Assembly: GCA_037178975.1 (NCBI GenBank)
Contig: JASJZH010000002.1
Location: 3,782,001 to 3,846,000 of the forward strand
Source: Oscheius tipulae
Taxonomy: Eukaryota > Nematoda > Chromadorea > Rhabditida > Rhabditidae
DNA: 64,000 nt
Reading direction: 5' to 3'
A program made the translations under genes and the position numbers. This document shows, in pieces, positions 21,310 to 34,500 of this stretch; the first letter of the stretch is position 1; every line of letters starts with the position of its first letter. The notes under the pieces are model-generated. The model was given only the letters and a program-made list of their open reading frames with translations, did not search any database and was not told where the DNA came from.

Positions 21310-24300
21310 ATGGACGATTTTGAGCGGCGAAGAAGCGATTCCAGTCAACTACTTATTTCCGAAAGGTATTTCCTTCTTTTGGTGGAAGAAAAAATTATCA
21401 TTTTCCAGCGAGGAACATAAGCCCAAACGAGCTACCTTAGGACAACTAGTGAGTACTTTTTTCATAGTTACCTGGGTCCTTGTTTGTAGTAAGCATTAAG
21501 CTTTACGAGGTCATAGCGACGGTAAAGTAAAAGTCAGACAATGGCTGCTAGACGGGAGATTACCATGAGAAAATCATTCTCAGAGAGATACAGGGACAGA
21601 CTTGATTTCAGTTCCGGTACACCTCATGTTCGGACCGAATCCTTATGATCATTGGAGCCATTGTGGCCACCACCGTTGGATTTACGACTCCCTTGATGGC
21701 CGGAGTCATCGGAGATCTCTCGCAGACCTTCATGAACTTTACTAACCGATTAGCCCCTCTTAATGAGACAGATCCAGAGAGAGAAAGGCTTTTTGAAGAG
21801 TTTCATAGCAAAGTCGAGCACTCTTGCTTGCTCTACCTCTATCTGGCACTGGCAGCGTTCTGTGCCGCGACTGTACAGGTAGGCTTCTTCGGAAAAAGAC
21901 GGAAAGTTAAGTCATAGGACATTTGTTTCCTTCTCTCTGGTGAGAACAATGTGAACCGGATGAGGAAGAACTTCATGAGAGCAATCTTGAGGCAGAACAT
22001 AGGATGGTTCGATAACCAAAAGTCTGGTGGACTGGCCACGGAACTTTTTAGGTACTCTTGCGCAATTCAATCATAATCAGTTACAGTAACTTGCAAAGAG
22101 TCAAGGAAGGGACCTGTAACCACATCGGGTACATTTTCGAGTACCTGGCCGAGTTCCTGGGCTCCTTCATCATCTGTTTCTACTACGACTGGAAGCTGTC
22201 CTTGATTGGAATGTCTCTGGTTCCATTAATTGCTGCTTTGGGTATATTCGACACCAAGGTATGATACAGGTGGATCCAGAAGAATTAAGTTCAGACGATA
22301 GCCACTGTAGAATCTGAAATCGAGGAACTGGACGCCAAGTCTGGAGCCATAGCTGAAGAAGCGTTGACTTCCATCCGCACAGTGATGGCCTTCAATGGAC
22401 AGCAACACGAATGTGATCAGTACGTATCTCTTTCTAGTCTTGACACAAGGAACTTCAGATACAACTCGATTCTCGAAAAGATCCGCAGAGCCGGTACTCG
22501 TTACGCTCGACTTCACGGAATTCTAATGGGTCTGAGCTTCATCCTCATCTTCGGATCTTACTGTATCTCGCTCTTCGTTGGAACCAATATGGTCGTTTCC
22601 GGTGAGATGAACGGAGGAGTCGTTGTGACTGTAAGTCTGGCCTGTTCTGGACCAAGGGAGTTCTAGGTGTTCATTACTCTCATGCTCAGCGTCGGCCACG
22701 TCGACTGCATTGCTCCAATGCTCTCACAAGTCGGTAAGGCTATGGGAGCAGCTGGAATCTTGTTCGAGATCATTGACAGAGTGAGTTTCCCGTTCAACCC
22801 CAGACGAAAGACCCTTTAGAAACCTGAAATCGACGCTTACTCCTCAGAGGGAGAGAGACCGTACCATGTGGACGGAAGAATCAGTTTCCGTGAGCTCCGC
22901 TTCACCTATCCTACCCGAACAGATGTCCCAGTTCTGAAGGGAGTCTCCTTTGAAGTGGAGCCGGGACAAACTGTCGCCCTGGTTGGTGCCAGTGGCAGTG
23001 GAAAGAGTACAATCGTGCAACTTCTGTTGAGATTCTATGATCCGGACAGTGGAAGGGTAAGTGTAGATCGTCAATAAAAACCCAAATATCTAAAGATTGT
23101 CATCGATGGAATTGAAATCGACCAATGGGACATAGACCACCTGAGAAAAACTATCGGTGTCGTTTCTCAAGAGCCAATCCTTTTTAATACGACTATCGAA
23201 GAAAACATTCGTTACGGAAGAGAGAATATTTCCGAAGAACAGATCTGGAAGGCTTTGCAGAAGGCCAACGCTCACGACTTTGTCAAGGGATTCCCCATGG
23301 TTCGATCTTTTTTACCTTTCCAATCACTAATTATTAGGGTCTTAAAACTCTCGTCGGGGACCGAGGAGCCCAGTTATCCGGAGGTCAGAAGCAGAGGATA
23401 GCCATTGCCAGAGCTTTGGTCCGAAATCCAAAGATTCTTCTCTTGGACGAGGCCACCTCTGCTTTGGATGCCGAGAGCGAAAGAGTTGTCCAAGAAGCTC
23501 TAGAAAACGTAAATATCCTCTTAATCATTCAGTCTGTTTCTCTAGGCTTCGAAAGGCCGAACAACGATCGTTGTGGCTCATCGTCTCTCGACTATCAGAA
23601 ATGCAGATAAGATCATAGCCATGAGGAACGGAGAGATTGTCGAGGAAGGAACCCACGAAGAGTTGGTGACCAAGGAAGGACTCTACTTCGACCTTGTCAA
23701 TGCCCAAGTCTTCGTGGATTTCGATTTAGAAGGTTCGTTTCAGTTCTCCACGCTTCCAGTATGTGCTTAAGAAAATCCTGCAAAGAGACATATCCTTACT
23801 TCGAGATCGGTCAGTACTGAAAGACATGAATACTCGGTTAGTAGACTTATCTTCTTTTCGGAAACATTTGTTCAGAGGATGCACTCAAATCTCTCCTCGA
23901 TAATCGACAATTTGGCCGAAGAGAACGAAGATGAAACAGTCAAGCGTTTGAAGGAAGAGATGGCTGAAGAGGGAGCCAGTCAGGCCAGTATTTGGAGAAT
24001 TGTGAGGGAAGCTCGTCCGGAATGGAAGTACCTTATCTGTGCACTGTGCTTCTCTCTTCTGGAAGGAAGTATCTATCCGTCTCTTTCCCTCTTCTTCACT
24101 CAACTGATTCACGTGAGTTTTCTGCTTCACAGAGTTCAGACACATTCTTAGGTCTTCTCGTACGAAGACAAGCGTCGAATGCAGTTCGAGGGTCATCTCA
24201 TTGCCTTTGGCTTCCTCGGACTTGGATTCGTTTACGCGGCGACCCAGTTTGTCCAGCTCTCCTTCTACGGAAAGGCGGCCGAGAGTATGACCAAGAGACT

Positions 24301-25887
24301 TCGAAGCAAGGTCTTTCGAAATGTCCTTCGACAAGGTTTCCTCTTTCTTCATTTTTTGACAAGTGTTCTTGCAGACGCCGCCTACTTTGACAAGCCTGCT
24401 CATGCTCCGGGAAAGATTGTCACTCGACTCGCAACCGATGCCAACAATATGAAGCCGGCTATCAACGAGAGAATGGGACTAATCTTCGCCGAATGCTTCA
24501 CAGACATGATTGCTGTCACTGTCGCTTTCTACTTTGGATGGCAGTTGGCTCTGGTCGTTATCCCACTCTACCCTTTGACTGGGTTCATCTGGACCCTGAG
24601 GGGCAACTATCTTGAGAAAAGATGGCTTCAGGATGAGAAGCACATGGAGACCTGTGGTCGTATCGCGATGGAGGCCATGGAGAATATGCGAACTGTTCAG
24701 TACTTGACTCTCCAGGATAAACTGTACAAGAAATTCTGTCACCATCTTCAGAGACCAATGGAGACTAACAGACAGAAGGCTATCATGCAGGGACTGTCTT
24801 ACGGCTTCGGAATGTCTTGTCACTTCTTCCTCTACGCCGTCTCCTTCCGTGTCGGACTCTACTACATCTACCACAGAATCATAAGCCCACAAGACGTTCT
24901 TCGAGCTCTATTTGCCATTTCCTTCACTTCTGGAAGTCTGGGAGTCATCGCCTCCTTTCTTCCTGACTACATGGTTGCCAAGATGGCTGCCGGACTTTTG
25001 TTCAAGATGCTGGATCAGGAACCGAACATTGACGGTATGACTCAGGCTGGAAGACGACCCAGTATAACTGGACACATCAAAGCCAAAGGTCTCAAATTCT
25101 ACTACCCGGAAAGAGAAGACGTGATTGTCATGGATGATCTCGATCTGGAGATCAAGCCTGGAGAGACAGTCGCACTGGTAGGACCAAGTGGTTGCGGGAA
25201 GTCGACTATGGTTGCTCTGCTAGAACGATTCTACGACCCAATAGGCGGAATTATTGTGAGTTTTATCTGCTTTCACAAATAAAGGAAAGCTCAGGAACTG
25301 GACGGCTGCCCTATCCAGGAAATGAATCCCAGTCACTTGAGAGGACAGATGGCTTTGGTCTCTCAGGAACCTATCCTCTTTGACATGTCAATCAAGGAGA
25401 ACATTCTGTACGGACAAGCAGAGGGATCAGTCAGTGATGAGGAAGTCTTTAACGCTGCCAAGAAAGCTAACATTCATTCCTTCGTGACCTCTCTCCCAGC
25501 TGGCTACAGCACTCGCGTTGGGGACAAAGGAGTTCAGCTATCGGGAGGTCAGAAGCAGAGGATAGCCATAGCCCGAGCTCTGGTCAGAAAACCGAAGATT
25601 CTTATATTAGACGAAGCTACTTCTGCTCTGGACATGGAGTCAGAGAAACACGTTCAATTGGCGTTGGATCAGGCAAAGACAGGCCGATCTTGTCTAGTCA
25701 TTGCCCACAGGCTCTCCACTATAGTCAACTCTGACCTCATCGTTGTATTCAAAGAAGGAAAGGTGGTGGAGCGAGGTGAGTAAACATTTAATCTATCCTA
25801 CCAATGCCTTTTCCAGGAACCCATGACGAACTGCTTGCTCTGAAGGGAGACTATTACAGCCTGACCAAGAAGCAGTCAATCCGTTAA
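21310..25887 (+). CDS. P-glycoprotein 1 (ABCB full transporter)
   Basis: ATP-driven exporter of lipids and hydrophobic compounds at the plasma membrane; first of four tandem copies. The start is [16 protein letters not shown], with a short cytosolic N-terminus. TMD1 covers about 21620-22780 (six helices, e.g. [20 protein letters not shown]) with sequon NFT in the first external loop. NBD1: Walker [10 protein letters not shown] (near 22990), Q-loop [10 protein letters not shown], signature LSGGQ (near 23380), Walker [13 protein letters not shown]. An acidic linker leads to TMD2 (about 24000-25000) and NBD2: Walker [10 protein letters not shown] (near 25181), LSGGQ (25540), Walker [18 protein letters not shown]. 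All motifs are intact. About 1,270-1,300 residues over roughly 18 exons. The last exon ends KKQSIR. The next copy starts 306 nt downstream. Confidence 0.92.
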
Positions 25888-25972
25888 GAACCCAAATCTG
25901 TGAGCATCTTCTGTGATCTTTCTCAATTTCGGGTTCTCTTTTTGTTTACTGGTCTGATGGTTGTGACAGCCA

Positions 25973-25978
25973 AATAAA
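25973..25978 (+). promoter_or_regulatory. Poly(A) signal of P-glycoprotein 1
   Basis: AATAAA 85 nt after the stop in the spacer before P-gp 2; the copies may therefore be separate transcripts. Confidence 0.5.
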
Positions 25979-26193
25979 CTTATTTATGTAATCTGCTGGC
26001 TCTTTACTTTCTTTGACATCCTGTACTTCTCCGGAATCAGTTTTCATCACTATTTGTTAGACTTCCAAGGGCTTATCGGTTGCACTGATCAACCTGATCT
26101 CTGGTCAACGCCTCTGTCTTTCAGTTGCGCAACTCTTCGTAGCGTTTGTGTACAAATAGCCAGTTCACTGCTATCGTGGTATCTTTTTAGAAA

Positions 26194-29100
26194 ATGACGG
26201 AGTTGGACAGCTCCAGAGAGAATCTTCTAGATATTGGGTAAGTATTTCCTTTTCCACTGTGATTGAAAGAAAAGTTTAAGAAAAGATTTCAGGCAAGAAA
26301 ATGCACAAAATGGGAAGAATAAGGTTTCTTTTCTGCAGCTGGTAAGTGCTTTCTGACATTTTGTGACCTTATCAAATAGTCCGAGGATAATAAAAAACGC
26401 ACTTTTGGACGGAACTTCGTGTCTTGAACTTCGACAAGCTAACAGGTTAAAGCAAACTAAAAAGCTCGAAACAATGGAACGGTGCAAAAAAACATTGATT
26501 TCAGTTCTGTTTCACCTCTAATTCCGACCGATTGTTGCTCGTACTCGGTACTGCTGTGGCGATCTTTGTCGGGCTTTCAAAGCCATTCATGGGAATCATT
26601 CTGGTTGGTCTCACCTCTTCCAAAGAGACCCTCTCTTTAGGGAGATCTGACCCAGTCATTCATAAACTACGCACGAGACATTGCCCCTCTGAATGCTACA
26701 GGTCCCAGAAGGGACAAAATATACCAAGAGCTCCATGAGCATGTCATTTATTACTGTCTCGTGTGGTTAGCCCTGGCAATAACTACACTGCTGACCGCCT
26801 TCTTCAAGGTATGCCTTGAGAAAAGAAGGGCCATAAGGCTTTAGGACCTCTGCTTTCTGACAGTCAGCGACAATATGATCACTCGACTGAGGCAAAAGTT
26901 CATCAAATCCTTGTTGCGACAAGAGGTCAGCTGGTTCGATCAACAGAAAACCGGAGCATTGACTGTTGAACTGTTCAGGTAGAATACACACTTTATCGTT
27001 GAAGACCGTCTTACAGTAACCTCGAGAGGGTGAAAGAAGGAACCGGAGACCATATTGGCTACATGGTTCTCATGATTGCAATGTTCTTGGGCGGAATCTG
27101 CACTGCCTTCTTGAAAGACTGGAGACTCGCCCTGGCCAGTATGTCTCTCTGTCCTCTTGTCGCTCTGTGGGGATGGTTTCAAAACAAGGTATGAAGAGTA
27201 CCCACACTTCGAATTTATCTGTAGAAAATGCTCGAATTGACTACGGAACAGAGCAAGTTAGATGGAGAAGCTGGAGCTGTAGCAGAACAGGCTCTGACTT
27301 CCATCCGAACTGTAATGTATTTCAATGGTCAGGAGCATGAGATAGACAAGTAAAAATACATGAAATAACTCTCATTCGACTTCAGATACCAAAGTGTTCA
27401 GGACAGAGGAATTGCCCTTGGAATTCGCTACGGCTTTTTCAATGGTCTCTGGATGTCAGTCTCCATGATTCTATTGAATACCTCAATTGGAATCTGTGTC
27501 TGGTATGGAGCAGTTCTGGTCTATGAGGGCAAGATCGAGGGAGGAGCTGTAGTCACAGTAGGTACCCTTCAAGAAACTCTAGATGATATATTAGATATTC
27601 ATCACCCTGCAACTCTGTCACAGTCGACTGACCCAGCTCGGCCCCATCTTCACGAAGATCAATCGGGCACAAGGAGCAGCTCTCTCAATCTACAATATTA
27701 TCGATAGACAGCCAGAGATTGATTCTTACTCGACCGAAGGACAAAATCCTTTGGTAGAGGGTCGGATCTCAATCCAGAACCTGTCTTTCACCTATCCTAC
27801 TCGTCTGGACGTCCCTGTTCTCAAGGTTTCTTTGATCTGCCGAAAGTTAAAGAGTCTATTTTAGAACATGACCTTCTTTGTAGAGCCTGGTCAGACAGTA
27901 GCTTTGGTTGGTCCCAGTGGAAGTGGAAAAAGTACCATCGTACAGCTTCTGCTGAGATTCTACGATCCGACAGGTGGTCGAGTGGGTTTCTACACTTTGT
28001 CTCGAATCAATCTACTTCAGATCTTTCTGGACGACATGGAGATAGACGAGTTCAACATCAAATACCTCCGAGAAACGATCGGAGTCGTATCACAAGAACC
28101 TATCCTGTTCAATATGACGATCGAGGAGAATATTCGTTATGGAAGGGAGAACATTTCCGAGCCGATGATTTGGGCAGCCCTGAGAAAAGCTAACGCCTTT
28201 GACTTTGTCAAGGCTTTCCCAAAGGGACTAAGAACTCTCGTTGGAGATCGAGGAGCCCAACTATCCGGCGGTCAGAAGCAAAGAATTGCTATAGCAAGAG
28301 CACTGGTCCGAGACCCGAAGATTCTCTTATTGGACGAAGCGACTTCTGCTTTGGACACTGAGAGTGAACGAGTTGTACAACAAGCTCTCGTAAATGTAAG
28401 TCTCCCTCAGTTCAGACAAGCTGGTGTAGGCATCCGAAGGAAGAACAACGATTGTTGTGGCTCATCGTCTCTCTACGATCAGAAATGCAGACAAAATTAT
28501 TGCTATGAAGGACGGAGAGATCATCGAGGAAGGAACTCACAGTGATCTGCTCTCGAAGAAGGGACTTTACTACGATCTGGTCAACAACCAGGTCTTCACA
28601 GATACTCTGGATGGTGAGTGTTTTCATCTCATCTCAAAAATCTGTGTGTTCCGAAGCCCTTATTGCGGATTCTTGTGTTAGTTTGTGACAGTAGGTGTTA
28701 GAGTTGACAGGCCAAGTCAGTTTGGGAGACAGTCTCTTTGGAGAAAGTTGCTTCTGCTGTGGTAGTGCGACTGGAGACATGCGACAGGTAAAACTTAGAG
28801 GGAAGGCCAAGCACAGGCTGACCGAAAATAGTAAAGCAAGTCCAACATTTGCTATCGCAATTTGAACCATAAGGGACGATAGCTATTCTTGTCCTCTCAA
28901 CAGTGGAACTTCAGAAAAGCCAGAGTACAAGTGGTCCCGCTCAGTCAGCTCCGAGAGAACAGCTCCCGAATACCGTCGTATGCATTCCGTCGAACTCGAG
29001 CCCGTTCAAGAGGAAGGTGTTTTGGAAGACGAGACAATGCTGAGACTGAAGAAAGAACTGGCCGAAGAGAATGCCGAAAAAGTCTCGCTTTGGAGAATAG

Positions 29101-31125
29101 TGAAAGAGGCCAGACCTGAATGGAAACTGTTAGTTATTTGTTTCATTGCGACTACCATGGAAGGAATAGTTTACCCATTGCTGGCTTTCGGATTCACGGA
29201 ACTCATCAAGGTTTGTTTCCCTCCTGACTGAAAAAATTGCTCTTTCAGATCTTCTCCGGTCCCAAGGAAGAAATGCTCAAAGAAGGAAGGCTTCTCTTTT
29301 TTGTATTCGTCGCAATGGGTGTCTACTATGCAGCGACACAGCTGACTCATGTAAGAGTACCGTTTTCTAAAAGAGTTAGCATTTAGACCACCCTGTTCGG
29401 AGTGATTAGTGAGCGTCTTTCGAGCAGATTGAGAGTGAGAGTCTATAAGAACCTGATGCGACAGGACGGGACGTATTTTGACAAGCCGAACCATGCTCCT
29501 GGAAAGCTGATGACCAGACTCGGCTCGGATGGAAACAACATGAAGCCGGCTATCAACAGTCGACTGGGAATTATTTTCGCGGAGATTGTCACAGATCTTA
29601 TTGGAAATGGTCTCTCCCTCTACTTCTGCTGGCAGATGGCTGTTGTTGTAGGTCATAGTATAAAAACAGAATCTTCATTGTTAAAGGCAATGCCAATCTT
29701 TCCCATTTGCTTCTTCCTCGCCACTGTGACAGAAAAAATTATAACGAAGAAGCTCTTGAAGGACGAGAAGGAGATGGAAAACTGTGGAAAGGTAGATAGA
29801 GGGAGAGGTAGCCTCTATAACCCTTACAGATTGCCATGGAAGCGATGACCAATATCAGAACGGTCCAGGCTTTGAACCTCCAGAACAAAATCTACGACAA
29901 CTTCTGCTCCCATTTGGCCGAAATAACCAGAAGCAATCTGAAGAAAAATCTCATGCAGGTTGGTAAATTCAAAACAGAAAACTTTCCTTCTAGAGTGCCT
30001 GTTACGGTATAAACCAGTCACTATACTTCTTCGTCTTTGTTCTCTGCTACAGAGTTGCCCTTTATTACGTGGCCCACGACATTTCTGACGTCCAATCGGT
30101 GATTCGAGCCATCTACATGACTGGCTGGGCTTCCTGTAGTCTCGGCTCAATCGCTCAATACCTTCCGGACTACACAAAGGCGAGAATGGCAGCCGGTCTC
30201 CTGTTCAAAATGATCGATCTGAAGCCGGAGATAGACACGATGAGTACAAACGGAAGTAGACCGGAGATTGACGGAAACATTCTGGTGAGTTGGAGATAAC
30301 AATAGTTCAAAGATTTACAGATAAACAATGTTCATTTCCGATACCCACAGCGAGAAGATGTCGAGGTGCTGAAGGGAGTCGACTTGGCTTTGAAACAGGG
30401 ACAGACTGTTGCCCTTGTTGGTGCAAGTGGATGTGGAAAGTCGACCGTCGTCTCCCTTTTAGAGAGACTCTACGATCCGAATGACGGACAGATTGTAAGA
30501 AGTGTTCTTTGTAGAGACAAAAATTTTAGGAGATTGACGAAAACAGTCTACCCTCCATGAATACTAGATACTTGAGGTCGAATATCTCAATTGTCTCGCA
30601 GGAGCCGGTCATTTTTGACATGTCAATTAAGTGAGACTACTTTTACCAGAAGATATTTAGTAATTAAGAGACAATATTCTCTATGGGCTGCCCAAAGGCT
30701 CTGTCAGTCACATGGCCATGACTGAAGCAGCTAAGAAGGCCAACATCCACGACTTTGTTAGCTGTCTTCCCGAAGGCTACAATACTAGCGTTGGAGACAA
30801 GGGAGTTCAGCTATCAGGAGGTCAAAAGCAGAGGATAGCCATAGCCCGAGCTCTGGTGAGAGAACCGAAGATTCTTATCCTGGACGAGGCTACTTCTGCA
30901 CTAGACACCCAATCGGAAAAACATGTCCAATTGGCACTGGACCAGGCAAAGACAGGCCGGTCTTGTCTGGTTATCGCCCACAGGCTTTCCACCATAGTCA
31001 ACTCTGACCTCATCGTTGTTTTCAAAGAAGGAAAAGTGACGGAACAAGGAACTCACGAAGAGCTGCTGCAACACAAAGATGTCTACTTCTCGTTGGTTCA
31101 GAAACAAGGGTCCTCGTACACATGA
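26194..31125 (+). CDS. P-glycoprotein 2 (ABCB full transporter)
   Basis: Second tandem P-glycoprotein. The start [15 protein letters not shown] lies 3 nt after a tttttag acceptor. A larger intron follows the cytosolic part (VSFLQL), then TMD1 ([19 protein letters not shown]). NBD1: Walker [10 protein letters not shown] at 27910-27936, [15 protein letters not shown] at 28262, Walker [13 protein letters not shown]. Linker with [19 protein letters not shown], then TMD2 (about 29090-30200). NBD2: Walker [10 protein letters not shown] near 30420, [11 protein letters not shown]-loop TSVGDKG, LSGGQ near 30814, Walker B and HRLSTIV. The end is VQKQGSSYT. Exon boundaries match P-gp 1 and the NBD2 ends of copies 1 and 2 are very alike. 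No broken motif. Confidence 0.92.
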
Positions 31126-31579
31126 CATAAAGTTTTTACTCATACTCTGTGATCTCACCTATTGAACCCTTGTTCTTTAGCCGTCTCTATTTGCCCAGTT
31201 TCGTAACTACCAGACACTCGACCAGTTTGTCTAGGCAACCGAGTTCGCTCTCATTAACCTTCAAAAATCACATGAATCACCGCCGCTCAATTGTGAAACC
31301 GCGTCCTGAGAAACAGTTTCACAACCACAGCCAGAGGTCAATTGGGGTATTTAAGCTGTTAGTTTTGAACATCCGTGCTCTCGTGTTCTCATAGGAACTG
31401 TGTTGAAATGCCGCATTTTTGTCGGGTAGAAAAGACAAAGATCGCCTCTTTCGAAAGGTGTACCCCAAACTTGGGTAGCTGAACAAAGCTCCCGCTCTCA
31501 GTCCCATTTTCGAAATACTTGTTCTTCATTCATTTCTCTGACCTACTCTTTTTCTGTGTACTCTTCATTTTTCGGTACA
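31126..31579. other. Spacer between P-glycoproteins 2 and 3
   Basis: About 450 nt with no gene or repeat; promoter or trans-splice region of copy 3 is expected here. Confidence 0.45.
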
Positions 31580-34500
31580 ATGCCTTCGGAAGATCGGCAG
31601 AATCTTCTCCCGTCGGAGACCAAAAAACCAACTGAAGTCTCCTTCTTGCAACTGGTAAATCATAGAAAAGAATTCGGAAATATATTCTAGTTCCGTTTCA
31701 CTTCGACATGTGACAAGCTTCTTCTGATCATTGGAAGTGTTGTAGCAGTGTTTGCTGGACTGGCCCAGCCCTTGTTGGCCTTCTTTCTGGTTTGTAGTTT
31801 TTAGTTCGAAGGTAGTGGTTTCTAGGGAAAGATCTCTCAATCCTTTATCAGTCTGGCGAGCGAGGTAGCTCCTCTGAACGACACTGGTAGCCACTCCTAT
31901 TGAGACAACCTAATATTGGTTTAGATCCCCGGAGAGAAGTGGTTTTTGCCAAGTTTCATGAAGAAGTTGCTTTCTACTGCCTGCTTTATGTTGTATTGGG
32001 AGTTCTATCCTTTCTCGTCGGATCTCTACAGGTCTGTCTTGCTCAACATCCAAGCAGAGACTCTCCAGACTTGGTCCTTTTCTGTAGTCGGTGAAAACAT
32101 GACCCATCGTCTCCGCTGTCTCTTCTTCCGAGCCATCATGAGGCAAGAGGTGGCATGGTTGGATAACCAGAAGGCTGGAACGTTGAGCTCTCAACTCTTT
32201 GCGTAGGTTCGAAACATAACTGGGTACTTCTGTCCTAGAAACATTGACCAATTCAAAACCGGCAGCAGCGAGCATATTGGACTGATGTTTCGTACATTTT
32301 CTATGTACATTGGAGGATTTCTGATATGTCTCTACTTTGACTGGAGACTGACACTAATCGGGACCTCGATGTCACCAATTATTGGCCTACTGGGCTATCC
32401 TGTTAGCAAAGTATGTCCTTCCTCAACATGACTTAAGTCTTCCCAGAAATCGGTTGCATTAGCCAAGGAAAAACAAGAAAAGGGGTCTGAAGCCGGAGCA
32501 CTAGCTGAACAGTCCTTGTCTTCGATGAAAACTGTCATGTACTTCAATGGACAGGAATACGAATGTTCGAAGTGAGAGCAATCTATTTCTCAAACCCCTC
32601 TTAGGTACCTAAAGTGTCTGGACGTGATCAAGAAAGTCGCCATTCGAAAAGCTCTCCACGAGGGACTGTGTCTGGGTCTGTTCATGTTTCTCCTCTACTT
32701 TGCCTTCTTCCTGACAGTCTGGAAAGGAACTGACTACGTATTTGAGAGAAAACTAGAGGGTGGTTTTGTCATTTCGGTGAGCCTGTTGAGGGAGTATTAA
32801 ACAAAAAGTTCAGCTCTTTATGATAATAACCAACTGCACTGGTCGCCTGGATAGAATCACTTACATTATGTCCGGTGTCTTTGCTTCGAGAGGTGCCGCA
32901 GCCAAGATCTATGAGATCATCGATAGAGTAAGTGTTCCTCAATGATCCCTGAAAAATATATATGCAGGAGCCTGAAATTGACAGCCATTCTGACGCAGGG
33001 GAACGACCTCCTGTTGAGGGAAAGATAGCGGTCAAAAACATCGGATTCTCATATCCAGCCAGACCTGAACATCTTGTTTTGAAGGTAACTTTTATGGAAA
33101 ATTAAGTTACAAAATTAAGGATGTGTCCTTCACAGTCGAGGCTGGTCAGACAGTTGCTATTGTAGGAGCCAGTGGAAGTGGAAAGAGTACAATTGTACAA
33201 CTTCTGTTGAGATTCTACGACCCTGTCAACGGATCTGTAAGTCTTTCTTGATGGTAATACGCCTCTTATTTGATAAGGGGTGTATAGTTCTACCTCCTGC
33301 TATAAAGGGACGCTGTCATTATGGGTGGATGGCTGGACGGTCAAACGCGTTTTTGAATCGGGTCCTACGACGAACTTCACTCAAGTCGTATTTTTTGCAT
33401 TTTTTCAATAATTTACACACATTTTCATGGCTTATAAGTGTGTTTAATCAACTCAGCGTCGAAAACTGCCCTAGAAACGTCTACTTTGACGTCAAAAAAA
33501 ACCAGAAAAATGTTGAAAATGAGAATAAGGGGAGAAGAACAGCGTTTAGTTAGTTTTCGTCATTATTCTTGCCAATTTGGACATCCAGATTTGTATAATG
33601 CTTATCTCAGCAATTCAATATGGGCATCATTATAGTATGATTTCTAGACAAGAATATTGGCACAGTCAGGTTGTCGATGTCGTGGGTCTCTAGCGAACAG
33701 AACATCTTTTCAAGGGGATAAGGGACAACCTATCGGAACTCAACAAAACTAGCATAAGCGAACTGTCAAAACAGAAGACACGACAGCATCAGGGCTTTTA
33801 CGCCTGCAACCATTAAAAATCGCAACAAAGAAACGAGATGCTGAAACTGCTTTCCCGCCCTAGAATCTTCTGACAGCCTCACAAACCTCACTTCTTTTCA
33901 AGCCCTGTGTGCTGCCGTGTCTTTTGTTTTTATAGTTCTAGCCCATGCATGCTAGTTTTGTTGAGTACCCTGTTTGCATTCTGCTAGGCTGTCCCTTGTC
34001 CCTGCGAAAAGTAAAAGTAACGTTCTGTTTGCTGCAGACCCACGACTTCGGCAACCTAAATGTACCACTACAAAAGTATACTGATGCCCATATGAAATTT
34101 GTGAGATAAGTCTTCAAAGCGGGAGAGTACTTGAGAGATTTTTAAAAAGAAGTGGACAGTCCCTTCTTAATTCTTAGTTCAATTTTCAATCAGATTGTCA
34201 TTGATGGAAGAAAATGCGAAGACTACAACTTGAGATATCTGAGAGAATCTATCGCCTCTGTCTTCCAAGAGCCGGCTCTGTTCGACACGACCATCGCTGA
34301 GAACATCAGATATGGAAGAGAGAACATTTCCGAAGAACAAATCTGGCAAGTGCTGAAGCTTGCCAATGCTTACAACTTTGTCAACTCTTTCCCGAAGGTA
34401 CAACTTCTGAAAACTAAAACAGTTTGCACTAGGGTCTAAAAACTCTTGTCGGAGATCGAGGAGCTCAACTTTCCGGTGGTCAGAAACAGAGGATAGCCAT

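Noticed and set aside
23885-24403. 172-residue antisense frame
   Set aside because: Lies opposite TMD2 exons of P-glycoprotein 1; a shadow of coding sequence.
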